Of a stretch of DNA of 64,000 bases, positions 50,930 through 62,439 are shown piece by piece (the stretch's first letter is position 1; every line of letters starts with the position of its first letter). Where the stretch lies: contig OV277864.1 in NCBI GenBank assembly GCA_922989275.2, positions 1,302,001-1,366,000 on the forward strand, read 5' to 3'. The position numbers and the translations under genes were made by a program. This stretch comes from Gari tellinella. Lineage: Eukaryota > Mollusca > Bivalvia > Cardiida > Psammobiidae. The notes beneath the pieces were generated by a model, which saw only the letters and a list, made by a program, of their open reading frames with translations, ran no database searches and had not been told where the DNA came from.

Positions 50930-53620
50930 TAACAAAAGTTACCCAAAATGAATTTAAAAGACCCAAAACTAATTTTGAATACGCAAAACTAACATTAATT
51001 ACCGTAAACTAATTCTAAAACCCAAAACTAACATAAATTTACCGAACATTAATTCGAAAGAACCAAAACTAAATTTCTTACCCAAAACTAACATTGATTA
51101 ACCAAAACTAACTTTTAATAAACAAAACTGACATAAATTACCCAAAATGAATTGAAAAGACCCAAAACTAATTTTAAAACCCCAAAACTAACATTGATTA
51201 CCGTAAACTAATTCTTAAACCCAAAACTAACATAAATTTACCGAAAATTAATTCGAAAGAACCAAAACTAAATTTCTTACCCAAAACTAACATTGATTAC
51301 TGTAAACTAACTTTTAATACCCAAAACTGACATAAATTACCCAAAATGAATTTAAAAGACCCAAAACACATTTAAAAACCCAAAACATACATTCATTACC
51401 CAAAACTAATTTTTATTACCAAAACTAACATTGATTACCCAAAACTAACTTTTAATACCCAAAACTGACATAAATTACTCAAAATGAATTCTAATACCCA
51501 AAACTGACATATATTACCCAAAATGAATTTAAAAGACCCAAAACTAATTTTAAAAACCCAAAACTAACATTGATTACCCAAAACTAACTTTTATTATCCA
51601 ACTCTAACTTTAATTACCCAAACTGACATAAATTACCCAAAATGAATTTAAAAGACCCAAAACAAGTTTAAAAACCCAAAACATACATTAATTACCCAAA
51701 ACTAATTTTTATTACCCAAAACTAACATTGATTACACAAAACTAACTTTTAATACACAAAACTGACTTAAATTACCCAAAATGAATTTTAATACCCAAAA
51801 CTGACATAAATTACCCAAAATGAATTTAAAAGACCCAAAACTAATTTTAAAAACCCAAACATTAATTACCGTAAACTAATTCTTAAACCCAAAACTAACA
51901 TAAATTTACCGAAAATTAATTCGAAAGAACCAAAACTAAATTTCTTACCCAAAACTAACATTGATTACTGTAAACTAACTTTTAATACCCAAAACTGACA
52001 TAAATTACCCAAAATGAATTTAAAAGACCCAAAACAAATTTAAAAACGCAAAACATACATTAATTACCCAAAACTAATTTTTATTACCAAAACTAACATT
52101 GGTTTCCCAAAACTAATTTTTAATACCCAAAACTGACATAAATTACCCAAAATGAATTTTAATACCCAAAACTGACATATATTACCCAAAATGAATTCAA
52201 AAGACCCAAAACTAATTTTAAAAACCAAAAACTAACATTTGATTACCCAAAACTAACTTTTAATACCCAAAACTAACATAAATTATCCAACTCTAACTTT
52301 AATTACCCAAACTGACATAAATTACCCAAAAAAAATTTATAAGACCCAAAACAAGTTTAAAAACCCAAAACATACATTAATTACCCAAAACTAATTTTTA
52401 TTACCAAAACTAACATTGATTACCCAAAACTAACTTTTAATACCCAAAACTGACATAAATTACCTAAAATGAATTTTAATACCCAAAACTGAAATATATT
52501 ACCCAAAATGAATTTAAAAGACCCAAAACTAATTTTAAAAACCCAAAACTAACATTGATTACCCAAAACTAACTTTTAATACCCAAAACTGACATAAATT
52601 ATCCAACTCTAACTTTAATTACCCAAACTGACATAAATTACCCAAAATGAATTTAAAAACCCAAAACAAGTTTAAAAACCCAAAACATACATTAATTACC
52701 CAAAACTAATTTTATTACCCAAAACTATCATTGATTACACAAAACTAACTTTTAATACACAAAACTGACATAAATTACCCAAAACTAATTTTAAAAACCA
52801 AAAACTAACATTGATTACCCAAAACTAACTTTTAATACCCAAAACTAACATAAATTATCCAACTCTAACTTTAATTACCCAAACTGACATAAATTACCCA
52901 AAATGAATTTAAAAACCCAAAACAAGTTTAAAAACCCAAAACATACATTAATTACCCAAAACTAATTTTATTACCCAAAACTATCATTGATTACACAAAA
53001 CTAACTTTTAATACACAAAACTGACATAAATTACCCAAAATGAATTTTAATACCCAAAACTGACATAAATTACCCAAAATGAATTTAAAAGACCCAAAAC
53101 TATTTTAAAAACCCAAAACTAACATTGATTACCCAAAACTAACTTTTAATACCCAAAACTAACATTAATTATCCAAAACTAACTTTAATTACCCAAACTG
53201 ACATAAATTACCCAAAATGAATTTAAAAGACCCAAAACAAATTTAAAAACCCAAAACATACATTAATTACCCAAAACTAATTTTTATTACCCAAAACTAA
53301 CATTGATTACCCAAAACTAACTTTTAATACCCAAAACTGACATAAGTTACCCAAAATGAATTGTAATACCCAAAACTGACATAAATTACCCAAAATGAAT
53401 TTAAAAGAGCAAAAACTAATTTTAAAAACCCAAAACTAATTGTAAATACCAAAACCTGACAATTAATTACCCGAAATGAATTTAAAAGACCCAAAACTAA
53501 TTTTGAATACGCAAAACTAACATTAATTAGCGTAAACTAATTCTAAAACCCAAAACTAACATAAATTTACCGAAAATTAATTCGAAAGAACCAAAACTAA
53601 CTTTTAATACCCAAAACTAA
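50930..53620 (+). repeat. 2.7-kb minisatellite of about 21-bp units
   Basis: Roughly 125 units of the form ACCCAAAACTAAC(A/T)TT(N)ATT with variants (CTGACATAAATT, TGAATTTAAAAG, ACTAATTTTAAAA). These group into a higher-order unit of about 105 bp (five variants in order). + strand almost free of G, so the - strand has GGG about every 21 bases. Bordered on both sides by CT repeats. Confidence 0.93.
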
Positions 53621-53872
53621 CATATCTCTGTATTTGTCTCTGGCCCAGTTTCTGTCTTTCTGCCTCTCCCTCTATCTGTCGCTTTCCTTTTCTCTGACTA
53701 TCTCTATCTTTGTCTTTGTCTCTGGCTGTCTCTGTCTCTATCAGTCTCTGTCTCTCTAAGTCTCTGTCTCTCTGTCGCTGTCTCTGTCACTCTGTCTATG
53801 TCTCTGTATATGTCTCTGTCTCACTGTCTCTATCTCTCTGTCCCTCTCTGTATATGTCTCTGTAGATAGATA
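53621..53872 (+). repeat. CT-rich microsatellite block
   Basis: TCTCTGTCTC-type, resuming right after the minisatellite and ending in GTAGATAGATAAATAC. Confidence 0.88.
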
Positions 53873-54277
53873 AATACTTTGTTTCATCTTACATACTACA
53901 GATTAGTATCCAAACTACCAGAAAGAATGCAATTAGTAGAAAACACATTGACAGACACCATTGACAAACGTGGCAAGCGGTTTGAATCCAGACTAAAATC
54001 AAAACTGACTGGGATAACATTTCAGCGGAAAAAACCTTGGAACCATAGTTATGACCATTTTATGTGTCACGGTACGTGCTGTAAACCCCAAACCCATCAA
54101 TCAATCGATCGATCGATCGGCAAATAAATCGGAACAAGGGCTTCGACCCAGATAAGGCAATGATAAGTTCGCTTGATCAGGATCAAAACTGTAGGACAAA
54201 TCAATAGAAAGTAAGATATATTATATTTGATAATTTGGTTAATAAAGCCCATTGGGAAAAAAACTTGACTGTGAGTA
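53873..54277. other. no gene; B fragment and GATC run
   Basis: (GATC)n-like run at 54103-54118 and a B-like pair (CGACCCAGATAAGGC, GATCAGGATCAAAACTG) at 54146-54192. An 82-codon frame at 53879 has no recognisable domain. Confidence 0.4.
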
Positions 54278-54283
54278 TGTCAG

Positions 54284-54503
54284 CAGGGCTGCCATAAGTT
54301 GAAATAAAACATCCTAAGATTTCCAATTTTGCATTTTTCAAGTGCGATTTTACGAATCGTACCTTTTCCCCATTGCCTATTTCTAGTTTTGTAGACACGT
54401 AGCTGCTTAAAGCATTCTGCTTTACTTTCAGCCTGCTTTAAGCTACCATGTACTAGAAAAAAATCCGAAGATTTAGAAAAAATCCGGAGAAATGGCAGCC
54501 CTG
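54284..54503. mobile_element. hAT-like element family F, 220 bp
   Basis: Ends CAGGGCTGCCAT and ATGGCAGCCCTG with the 6-bp direct repeat TGTCAG outside (54278-54283, 54504-54509). The A-type hairpin has lost one arm (AAAGCATTCTGCTTTAC). Confidence 0.88.
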
Positions 54504-54557
54504 TGTCAGGGTCTCTCTAGACAATTTGAAATGACTGTGCAAAATGGCTGTGCAATA

Positions 54558-54722
54558 TTTCCCTCTCTCTCTATCTCTCTCTCTCCTCTCCCTCTCTCTT
54601 TCTCTGTATGTCTGTATGCCTCTCTGCGTCAGTCAGTATGTGTCTCTATCTGTATATCTCTCTATCCTCACCTTTCTCTCTGTCGCTGTGTCTCTGTGTC
54701 TGTGTCGGTCTCTCTTTTTACA
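54558..54722 (+). repeat. CT-rich microsatellite block
   Basis: TCTCTCTATC/TCTGTATGTC repeats, same strand bias as the others. Confidence 0.88.
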
Positions 54723-55616
54723 TATTAATTGTTTCAGTCTGCTTTACATACCAAACATTCTCCTCTATAGACACCCGGTGAATGCAAAATTTATAAGTCT
54801 ATATCCAAATAATAATGCAAGAAAGATGAAAGTAAAGCTAAACTTTACTTTATGTGCTTTCAGCATGATTTTCATACTGCTTTTGAAGTCACCCTTGCTT
54901 CGTCTGCATGTATTCGGAATTCTTAAGACAGTGTTGAGGCATCCTTAGTTCATTATGCGGAGAAAAAGTAAGATGTGGTGTATATATATATAGAAAAAGG
55001 GGGTAAATATATTTCAAGAGATAGACCCTATGAATCCAACTTGTTTGCAGTCTCTGCATTAAAACTGTTTGCAATAGTCATCATTACTGGTGCTCAGTGT
55101 TGAAAGGCTTAATCCAAAGTCATGAACTAAACCAGGTGCTTTATTTGTTATTGTTTTCATTATGAACCTTTTAATTTAAATCTATGTATTCTTTAATTTT
55201 TTTGTCATCTGTATCAAAAACACTCGAGTACAGAAGTCAAAAACGCATGTTCAAGCAACACGGGTAACTTTGGGATTTTATTGATGCGGTATAGATCCCT
55301 GTGGAGAACAGAACCCAAATATCCACTTAATAGATAGTCGGCTGTTATGCATGCTGGGGGAGTTTTATGACGCTATTGCGGCTTCTGTGTTTGGTTCCGT
55401 AATGTCACATTTCTGTGTAATGTGTGATGTGTGATGTGGTAGACCTGTATTTTACTACAGGCTTAACATGGCAGTTACAAGCGGGTTTGAACCAGAAAAA
55501 ATAGTGGTTTTTTTTACCACACTATTAACTTGATCATTTTATTATAAAGTAAACGTCAATCATCTTAATTTGATTTATCGATATATTATATATTAAATAT
55601 AGTAGCAAACCCATAT
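54723..55616. other. no clear feature
   Basis: Isolated half-arms (GCATGATTTTCATACTGC near 54863). A (TGTGATG)n echo near 55420-55440. No gene. Confidence 0.35.
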
Positions 55617-55861
55617 TAGCCCATATCCTGCGGTGATATCGTCTACATTAAAATTGTCGTCTGCAAAAATTTTACATTTAGACATGGATAATTGTCTGTG
55701 TCTGCTCCGAGATTTAGATATGTACATTTTGTAAGTAAAAAACTTAAAACGAGTGTCAAACAGTCTTGATCCAGATCGGACGCCATGTTACCCGGCATCA
55801 GATCTAGATTCAAGTTGTTTGCAAAAGCGATGTAAAGTCGCCATCAGAGGCAAAGTGTTAA
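55617..55861 (+). mobile_element. MITE family B, divergent
   Basis: Left end TTAGCCCATATCCTGC, then AAATTGTCGTCTGC; core arms CAAACAGTCTTGATCCAGAT and the complement around CGCCATGTTACCCGGC. Right end AGAGGCAAAGTG plus TTAA. Confidence 0.65.
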
Positions 55862-56930
55862 GCAGTCACTAAAATAGATCGCTTAAGACATTGACTGCTG
55901 TATATAGGACATAAGTAAAGCAGAAAGTATAGTAGAATCTACATGTTTTTTTGTTCTTCCCTTTCTTTAAAACTTTATCACGCTCACAATCCCTATTGAA
56001 ATGGTAAAAAATCCAGCTGTATCTGAAAGTACGTTTTAAAGAAAAAACATTGGGTTAAGCCTTCGTGAAAGTAACTGTAAAGCATGTAAAAAGTACAACC
56101 TCTTTTCGGACAAACAGGGAATCTTATCAACCAATGATTTCCCCAAAGCATTTACCATAATGTTTGCTGTCTGGGTACTATGCATTTACAAGTAGAAAAT
56201 ATATTTTTATTTATAACTATTTGTATCCAGATCAACTGTACAGCATGGAACAAGTCAAGATCCGTTCATTCGTTTTACTGATTTTGAATAAAATTTACAA
56301 ATAGAAAAGAAAGTTGGAAATGATGTAAGATTAATGTTAATTATACAAACAGATTATATTCAAATGACAACCGACTTAATAAATGCGCCTATCCATGCTA
56401 ATACAAACATAGTACGTAGACCCAGATCAGGCAACTGATACAGGAGCTACCTGGTCAGGGTCTGCTTTGATAGCTTCAGAGAAACATGTAACTCAGATGT
56501 TTCACTACTTGGCTACATTAATATATTAAGTAAAAACACTTTTTACTTCATGAATATGCCTATTCACGTCTTTGCAAACAGATTAGACGCAGATCAGACA
56601 ACCGCTACTAGAGCTTACAGATCAGGATCTACCCTGTCTGCTCCATAGAATATTGTAGCTCAGAATTTTCACTACTGATTACATCAATAAAAGTTAAACA
56701 AAATCCAAATCAAACACATAAAGACTTAGTTACATGCTACTCAGCGTCTCACTAGGATCCAAACTGTTTGCTACATCCGGTTAATTTGCCTAACAGATTG
56801 GCTTAATCAACCCAGAGTGTACCCAAACCGGAAATAATGTCAATTTTATCAAATAGAGTTCTTTAATTGTTGTTTAAATAAGAGTGGGCCTTCACACAAA
56901 AAATCTCTGTCAAAAGTTTGGATAGAGATC
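55862..56930. other. no gene; decayed palindromes
   Basis: Degraded C-type cores at 56408-56468 and 56575-56640 (GTAGACCCAGATCAGG; CAGATCAGGATCTACCC) and a B arm at 56741-56772. No exon-like frame. Confidence 0.4.
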
Positions 56931-57046
56931 ATTTCTTTAATTAGGAGCTTTCTGTTTTACTTTCACCTTCTTTAACGCTGTCGCTGGTATTTCATACAAT
57001 CATGTTGCCTTCTATTTTATGGTCGTAATAGAAGGTTTTACTGTAT
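56931..57046. mobile_element. pogo-like MITE, right half
   Basis: G-type arm AGGAGCTTTCTGTTTTACTT and right end GGTCGTAATAGAAGGTTTTACTG plus TA. Related to 32460-32650. Confidence 0.55.
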
Positions 57047-57283
57047 GTCCCAAGTCTGACCAATGACTTAGTGTTCAGGATAAATATTACCCACACGTCA
57101 TTTAGCTATGTTCCAACAAGGGCATAACTCATTTGTTACTAGAGATTTTCTTTGGAGCCATGCAGTTTGTATGTGCACAGCAAATAACATAAAAACGTAA
57201 TAATAATAATTGTAAATGTGATGCCGTTCTTAGTTTTTTTTATATTATACAGTATATAGGTGGTTTGTTTGTTACCAAAGCTA

Positions 57284-57584
57284 CTACTATTGGTATACTT
57301 TTTGTTTTGATTTTACGTCGATTTCAACAGTATTTCAGTCATATCGCGACGTCCAGCTAATCACAGGTGGAGGAAGACCCTAGAAGCCCTTTATGCACTG
57401 TAACAGGCACAAATCGGCAACTGGGTAGAACCACCGACCTTCCGCAAGCCAGCTGGAAGGCTTTCCCACATGAAAATCCGAACGACCCTACTGGGATTCG
57501 AACTCACAGCGGTGAGGAGCTTAGTGATGGAAGTCACAGTGACTATACCACTAGGCCACGGAGGCCCCTCTACTATTGGTATAC
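57284..57584 (-). mobile_element. tRNA-derived SINE, full length, with TSD
   Basis: Same family as 15416-15699. A-box-like GGCCTAGTGGTATAG and B box GAGTTCGAATCCC on the minus strand, ACAAATCGGCAACTGGG body on the plus strand. A 15-bp direct repeat CTACTATTGGTATAC flanks it (57284-57298, 57570-57584). Confidence 0.9.
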
Positions 57585-57924
57585 CATCTCACTGTTGTGT
57601 GATATAGCACAAAGACCCGTTATAAAACTTTCCAATTACATGTATAATCATTAAACCTTATCCTGCCGATAAAGTTGTCGTATGCAAAAATGTTCTGTGC
57701 CTATAAGTTTGCAATAAACACACCCTGGTATACCACTCAGGCACCCTGCGTGTTAGTGGGAGGAGAAGGCCTTTAAGCCCACCCACTGAAAATATAATCC
57801 AATCAACGGCGACAATACGATTGTCAAATAACAACCACCAATTGAAAATTGTGTACACAACTAATTTTTCAGAAACGAAGACCGCTTTGAGTTAGACTTT
57901 GTAAGCACATTATACACAATTGTC
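57585..57924. other. no gene; B remnant
   Basis: TTATCCTGCCGATAAAGTTG then TCGTATGCAAAAAT at 57658-57692 is a B left end. The rest is unassigned. Confidence 0.4.
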
Positions 57925-57933
57925 ATATTTATA

Positions 57934-59743
57934 GGCAGTGGCTAGACGTCCGGAACCGGACGGCTAGCCCACCCTCACAGTGTAGGCTAGTCATCCGGTT
58001 CCGGACGTCTAGCCTACACTGTGAGGGTGGGCTAGACGTCCGGAATAGATTTTCTTCAGATAATATACTGCTTTATACGTGGGTTAATGCCTGGATATAT
58101 ACGGGAAACAACTATAAATCCATTTAACTATCAAAACCATCAATTAGAACGCAAAAAAATCAAATTTGAAGGAATTAATGTCCCTTTTAATAAGTAGTTG
58201 AAGAGCGACGTTCGCACCCGCCATTTTAATTGATGGTTGACTTAAGTATCTACAGGTATGTACGCTCCGCTACGCTGACATTTTCGCACCTTGTCGCTAT
58301 CATTTATTACTGACTTGGTTTATCACACTTTCATCTTATATTTAAGGGAGATCTGGATCTAAACCATATGTATTGTAGTTTATATTACATGTAGACAAAT
58401 GTAAATCAAATATTCTGTCGAAGTAACGATGCTTAAATACGCAAAGTGCGGGTAGCGAAATATCTGCATATATGTAAATAGAACCGTTGATCGACCCCTT
58501 TAGAACTTATGCCGATGCTTAATAATGGGTTTTGTTTGCATGGATGCTTGCTTAGTTACTTCCGAGGGGTTAACAGTTTGCTGCCTGTGACGAAACACGG
58601 AGATACCGGCCGTGACAATTAATAAGTTAATATCTGTACTAAAAATACTTTCGGCAACATGATTAGCCTAATCATCATTATGACTTACAATTGAAATTTT
58701 AACCCCTTATTTTAGTATATTCAATTAATCTCTTCTTCATGCATTAATTACAAACAAAGCAACAGAACACAAAGAAATACGAGCGTACATATATATAGAA
58801 TCTTTATTTACATCTCATCATTGCACATCCAATATACATACATACAATATACAATACTAACATTAAAAAAGCACAACGCCATTCCTTAATGGAATTATAA
58901 GAGATGATATTAATGGCATTATATGCCATACAATACATATAAAACATTGCATTATGACACCATGTGATAATGTGTCGATCTATTTCGTGTGCAAGCACCT
59001 GTATCATATCTCGTTACATTCAATAAAAAATCCGTCCTAACATCTCATTTATTTGGTCTATATAGTATAGGTATATATACCTGTCTTAAGTGGCCACTAA
59101 ATGATAAGGTATGGCTAGCTCCAAAGAAAGTTATGGGTTGATATATCTTGGATTCCACGGGTCGTACATATATGCAGATGTTTCGCTACCCGCACTTTGC
59201 GTAATTAAGCATCATTACTTCGACAGAATATTTGATTTACATTTGCCTACATGTATTATAAACTACAATACATATGGTTTAGATCCAGATCTCCCTTAAA
59301 TATAAGATGAAAGTGTGATAAACCAAGTCAGTTATGATAGCGACAAGGTGCGAAAGTGTCAGCGTAGCGGAGCGTACAGACCTGTACATATATACCTAAG
59401 TCAACCATCAATTAAAATGGCGGTCGCGAACGTCGCTCTTCAGCTATACTTATTAAAAGCATGGAGGAATATAATTCCTCCATGTTAAAAGGGACATTAA
59501 TTCCTTCAAATTTGATTTTTTTTCCCGTTCTAATTAATGGGTTTGATAGTTAAATGGATTTATAGTTGTTTCCCGTATATATCCAGGCATTAACCCACGT
59601 ATAAAGCAGTATATTCTCTGAAGAAAATCTATTCCGGACGTCTAGCCCACGCTCACAGTGTAGGCTAGACGTCCGGAACCGGACGATTAGCCTACACTGT
59701 GAGGGTGGGCTAGCTGTCCGGTTCCGGACGTCTAGCCACTGCC
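57934..59743. mobile_element. long-TIR (MULE/foldback-like) element, 1810 bp
   Basis: Terminal inverted repeats from 57934 to about 58478 and about 59163 to 59743, starting GGCAGTGGCTAGACGTCCGG. Outside is a 9-bp direct repeat ATATTTATA (57925-57933, 59744-59752). Each end holds smaller inverted repeats (GTCCGGAACCGGAC; CCACCCTCACAGTGTAGG and its complement). The roughly 680-bp middle is AT-rich and has no transposase. A 9-bp TSD with long TIRs is typical of Mutator-like elements; foldback elements are the alternative. Confidence 0.88.
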
Positions 59744-59869
59744 ATATTTATACTGATACTAACTTTCACATAAATTTACGGCTTTGAACAAAAACCACAC
59801 AACTGTGAACACTTTGAATAGTTCTGCCAGATTTACTTTCTGACATGATCACATGTTCCTAGTCTCTGT

Positions 59870-60016
59870 ATGACGCTCTTTTATTTTCGCTCTCTATCTT
59901 TCTGTTTTACTTTCGCGCTCTATCTCTTTCGTTTTACTCTATTTCTCTTTTTTACTTTCTCTGTCTCTCTGTGTCTCTCTCCCTCTCCTGTCTGTCTGTC
60001 TGTCTGTCTGTCTGTA

Positions 60017-60055
<39 letters not shown>

Positions 60056-60343
60056 ATGTCTGTCTGTCTGCCTATAGTCTCTCTCTCTCTCTCTCTGTAT
60101 GTCTGTCTATCTCTCTCTCTGTTTTTCTCTCTCTCTCTCTCTCTCTCTGTCTCTGTGTGTATGTGTATCTCTATATATGTGTCTCTGTCTGTCTCTCTGT
60201 CTCGGTATGTCTCTCTCTCCTTCTCTGTCTGTCTCTCTGTCTCTCTCTGTCTATCGCTCTCTGTCTCGCTCTCTGTATGCCTCTCTCTCTGTCCGTCTCT
60301 CTCTCTGGTTGTATGTCTGTCTGTATGTCTCTTTCTCCATCCG

Positions 60344-60382
<39 letters not shown>

Positions 60383-60388
60383 TGCATC
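59870..60388 (+). repeat. CT-rich microsatellite with (TCTG)n
   Basis: TCTCTCTG blocks around a tetranucleotide run (TCTG/TATG)n at 59987-60070. Overlapping frames on both strands are compositional. Confidence 0.92.
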
Positions 60389-60526
60389 CTCTCCTTAGCA
60401 CCTTAACTCTGCGATTGTATCTATTTCATTGTATTTCACCAAATGTTGCATCTCTCGTTTCGTTGCTTCAGAGATGCACCATTAGGTTTGAACTGTGCTA
60501 CTGTTTACCAATGTTTCTAATATTGC
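60389..60526. other. no clear feature
   Basis: Short unassigned stretch between the CT block and an A-element fragment. Confidence 0.3.
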
Positions 60527-60725
60527 ATATAGGTAACATCTTACAGCGGGTTGAAAGTAAAGCAGAAAGCTCCTTGATGCACATTCTGCTTTTCTTTCAG
60601 ACTGTTTTAAGCTACCATCTCCTAGCATGTAGAAAACATTTCTAATAATACATTCTCATGACTGTTTAACTATCTTCTCCAGTGAGAGAAAACTGAATGT
60701 GCTAAATGGTGATTTTATGGGAGAA
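60527..60725 (-). mobile_element. MITE family A fragment
   Basis: First arm GGTTGAAAGTAAAGCAGAAA, second GCACATTCTGCTTTTCTTTC, then the right arm to GATTTTATGGGAG. Both TTAA ends are missing. Confidence 0.6.
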
Positions 60726-61355
60726 GTATATGTTTGCAAATGTGTACATTTTTTCATTATTTAATAACTTTTGTTTTGTATGACACTTTTCTTGTCTTGT
60801 ATATTTCTACAACAGTGACTGCAAATGCAACAGAATGAATAATACTTATACGATTAAAATCAAGTTAAGCAAACTTACATTTTATTTTGTTTTAGAAATA
60901 AGTAATAATCAATAAACCTCACTTTCGCTGCACATAATGCAGACCCTGATTAAACACCACGGAGCCGAAACCTGGGATTAGTAGTTATGATGCGGGCATT
61001 CGGATTTTCAGGAAGATTAAAATGTAAATCATGATTGGTTCATCTTTTTATTTGAGAAACTTTAAATTAGCAAATGCCAGTTAGATCAGGGTCTGGGTAG
61101 CTCAGCATCACTCATTTTAAACGTAAAATGGTTGTATTAGGTTATTATTTTAAAACAAAATCTAGGCGATATAAAGTTATCAATTTGGCGATATATTGAT
61201 AGTGCACAATAACAATAACAATTACTTATTTTTTGTATTTTTTGAAGAACTCCTGTATGAGATCCGCGATCAAACATGCTTAAACTATCTTAATTCTTTC
61301 CCTGTAAAGCCAATGTTGCAAATCACCCAAATTCAAGTATGCATGGCAGCAAACT
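60726..61355. other. no clear feature
   Basis: AT-rich. A faint C-like arm (CAGACCCTGATTAAACACC) is near 60940. No exon-like frame. Confidence 0.3.
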
Positions 61356-61440
61356 GCTTAAATAAGGATAACAGTATAACAGAAATCCCCTGTAGGAGTA
61401 TGTTTGCTTTACTTTCACCTCGCTTTAAGCTACAACCTGT
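61356..61440. repeat. palindrome family G, degraded
   Basis: Arms GATAACAGTATAACAGAAAT and TTTGCTTTACTTTCACCTCG around CCCCTGTAGGAG. Confidence 0.5.
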
Positions 61441-61889
61441 ATTCAATACAGTAACTGGATATTCATTTGTGATACTTATGTGGAGGAGCGGCCGGTGGAA
61501 GCGCTCTAAATCTGAATAAGGGGAGATCCTTTGAAAGCACAGAAAACAAAGCAAATACTGAAAATGGCAGACTCGGTTTAATTGAGTCTGTTCATGAGCA
61601 ATACTGAAATATGCAACAGTGCTCACGCCCCCTAGTCGCCTTTGTGGAGAAAAGGGTTAAACCAAAATCTGATGTGGGCACTGGCAGTTGCAATTATGAT
61701 TAGATCAGGGTCTGAGTAGTTCAGCCTCTGATAAGGATCCAAACCGTCTATCATAAACGTCGTTCCTCTTCACATAAAAAGTGTATGGTAAAACAACATA
61801 CATGTAGTTGTGAAGCTGACAATGTTGTGTTAGTAAGCAATAACAGTTATTTGATGTGTGAACGAGACTGAGTGACTGAAAAACGTAGA

Positions 61890-61972
61890 TTGAGACAGAG
61901 AGACAGACACAGAGACATACATACATACAGAGGGACAGACGGACGGACATATATACAGACAGGACAGGACAT
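61890..61972. repeat. (GACA)n-type microsatellite
   Basis: GAGACAGAGAGACAGACACA, ACATACATACA, then GACAGACGGACGGACA. Possibly the tail of a pearl-like element. Confidence 0.6.
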
Positions 61973-62149
61973 AATGGAACTGAAGGACGAGGTTTACCTA
62001 TGTTTCATTACACATTTGGCTAGTCACATAACAAATAATTTCATTTTGCTCTATCTTTAAATAAAATGATCTAGAAGCTAACCACAACCTTATTCCGATA
62101 ACTAACAATGTTAATGTCAAAAGAGATGGTCAATTTTTAATGTCACGAG

Positions 62150-62260
62150 AGATGACCAGGTTTCGTGTTTTTCACTAGGTAATTTAGCCACACAAGTACC
62201 GGCGTGTGAGCTCGGGCGGACGGACAGACAGGTAGACAGACAAACAACATAACATTATCG
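62150..62260. repeat. pearl-like tail remnant
   Basis: CGGGCGGACGGACAGACAGG at 62213-62232 and GACAGACAAACAACATAACA resemble pearl tails. No core units were seen. Confidence 0.4.
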
Positions 62261-62439
62261 AAGCCAACATTATATCTATTCAATATTGAAGAAGGGGTGA
62301 TGTCTTAATGTTTATCACCAGATTATCACTGTTTTCGACAATATGAGAACAAGTTCAGTAAAGATTCATTACGTACATGAAGTAAAGAGATCATAAAAAT
62401 TATATTGAAATATTAGTATCCAAAGAAAATTTCTAACTT

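Noticed and set aside
50930..53620. ACCCAAAACT repeats as interstitial telomere
   Set aside because: The unit is about 21 bp with TTTTGGGT, not the TTAGGG repeat expected in molluscs.
53879..54127. 82-codon frame following the CT block
   Set aside because: No recognisable domain or splice context, and it ends in a GATC microsatellite translation (HQSIDRSIGK).
57367..57654. 95-codon open frame (GRTTDLPQASWKAFP...)
   Set aside because: Lies in the SINE at 57299-57569; the same words occur at 15464-15739 on the other strand.
59111..59299. 62-codon frame inside the long-TIR element
   Set aside because: Lies mostly in the inverted repeat, is mirrored at the other end, and shows no transposase motif.
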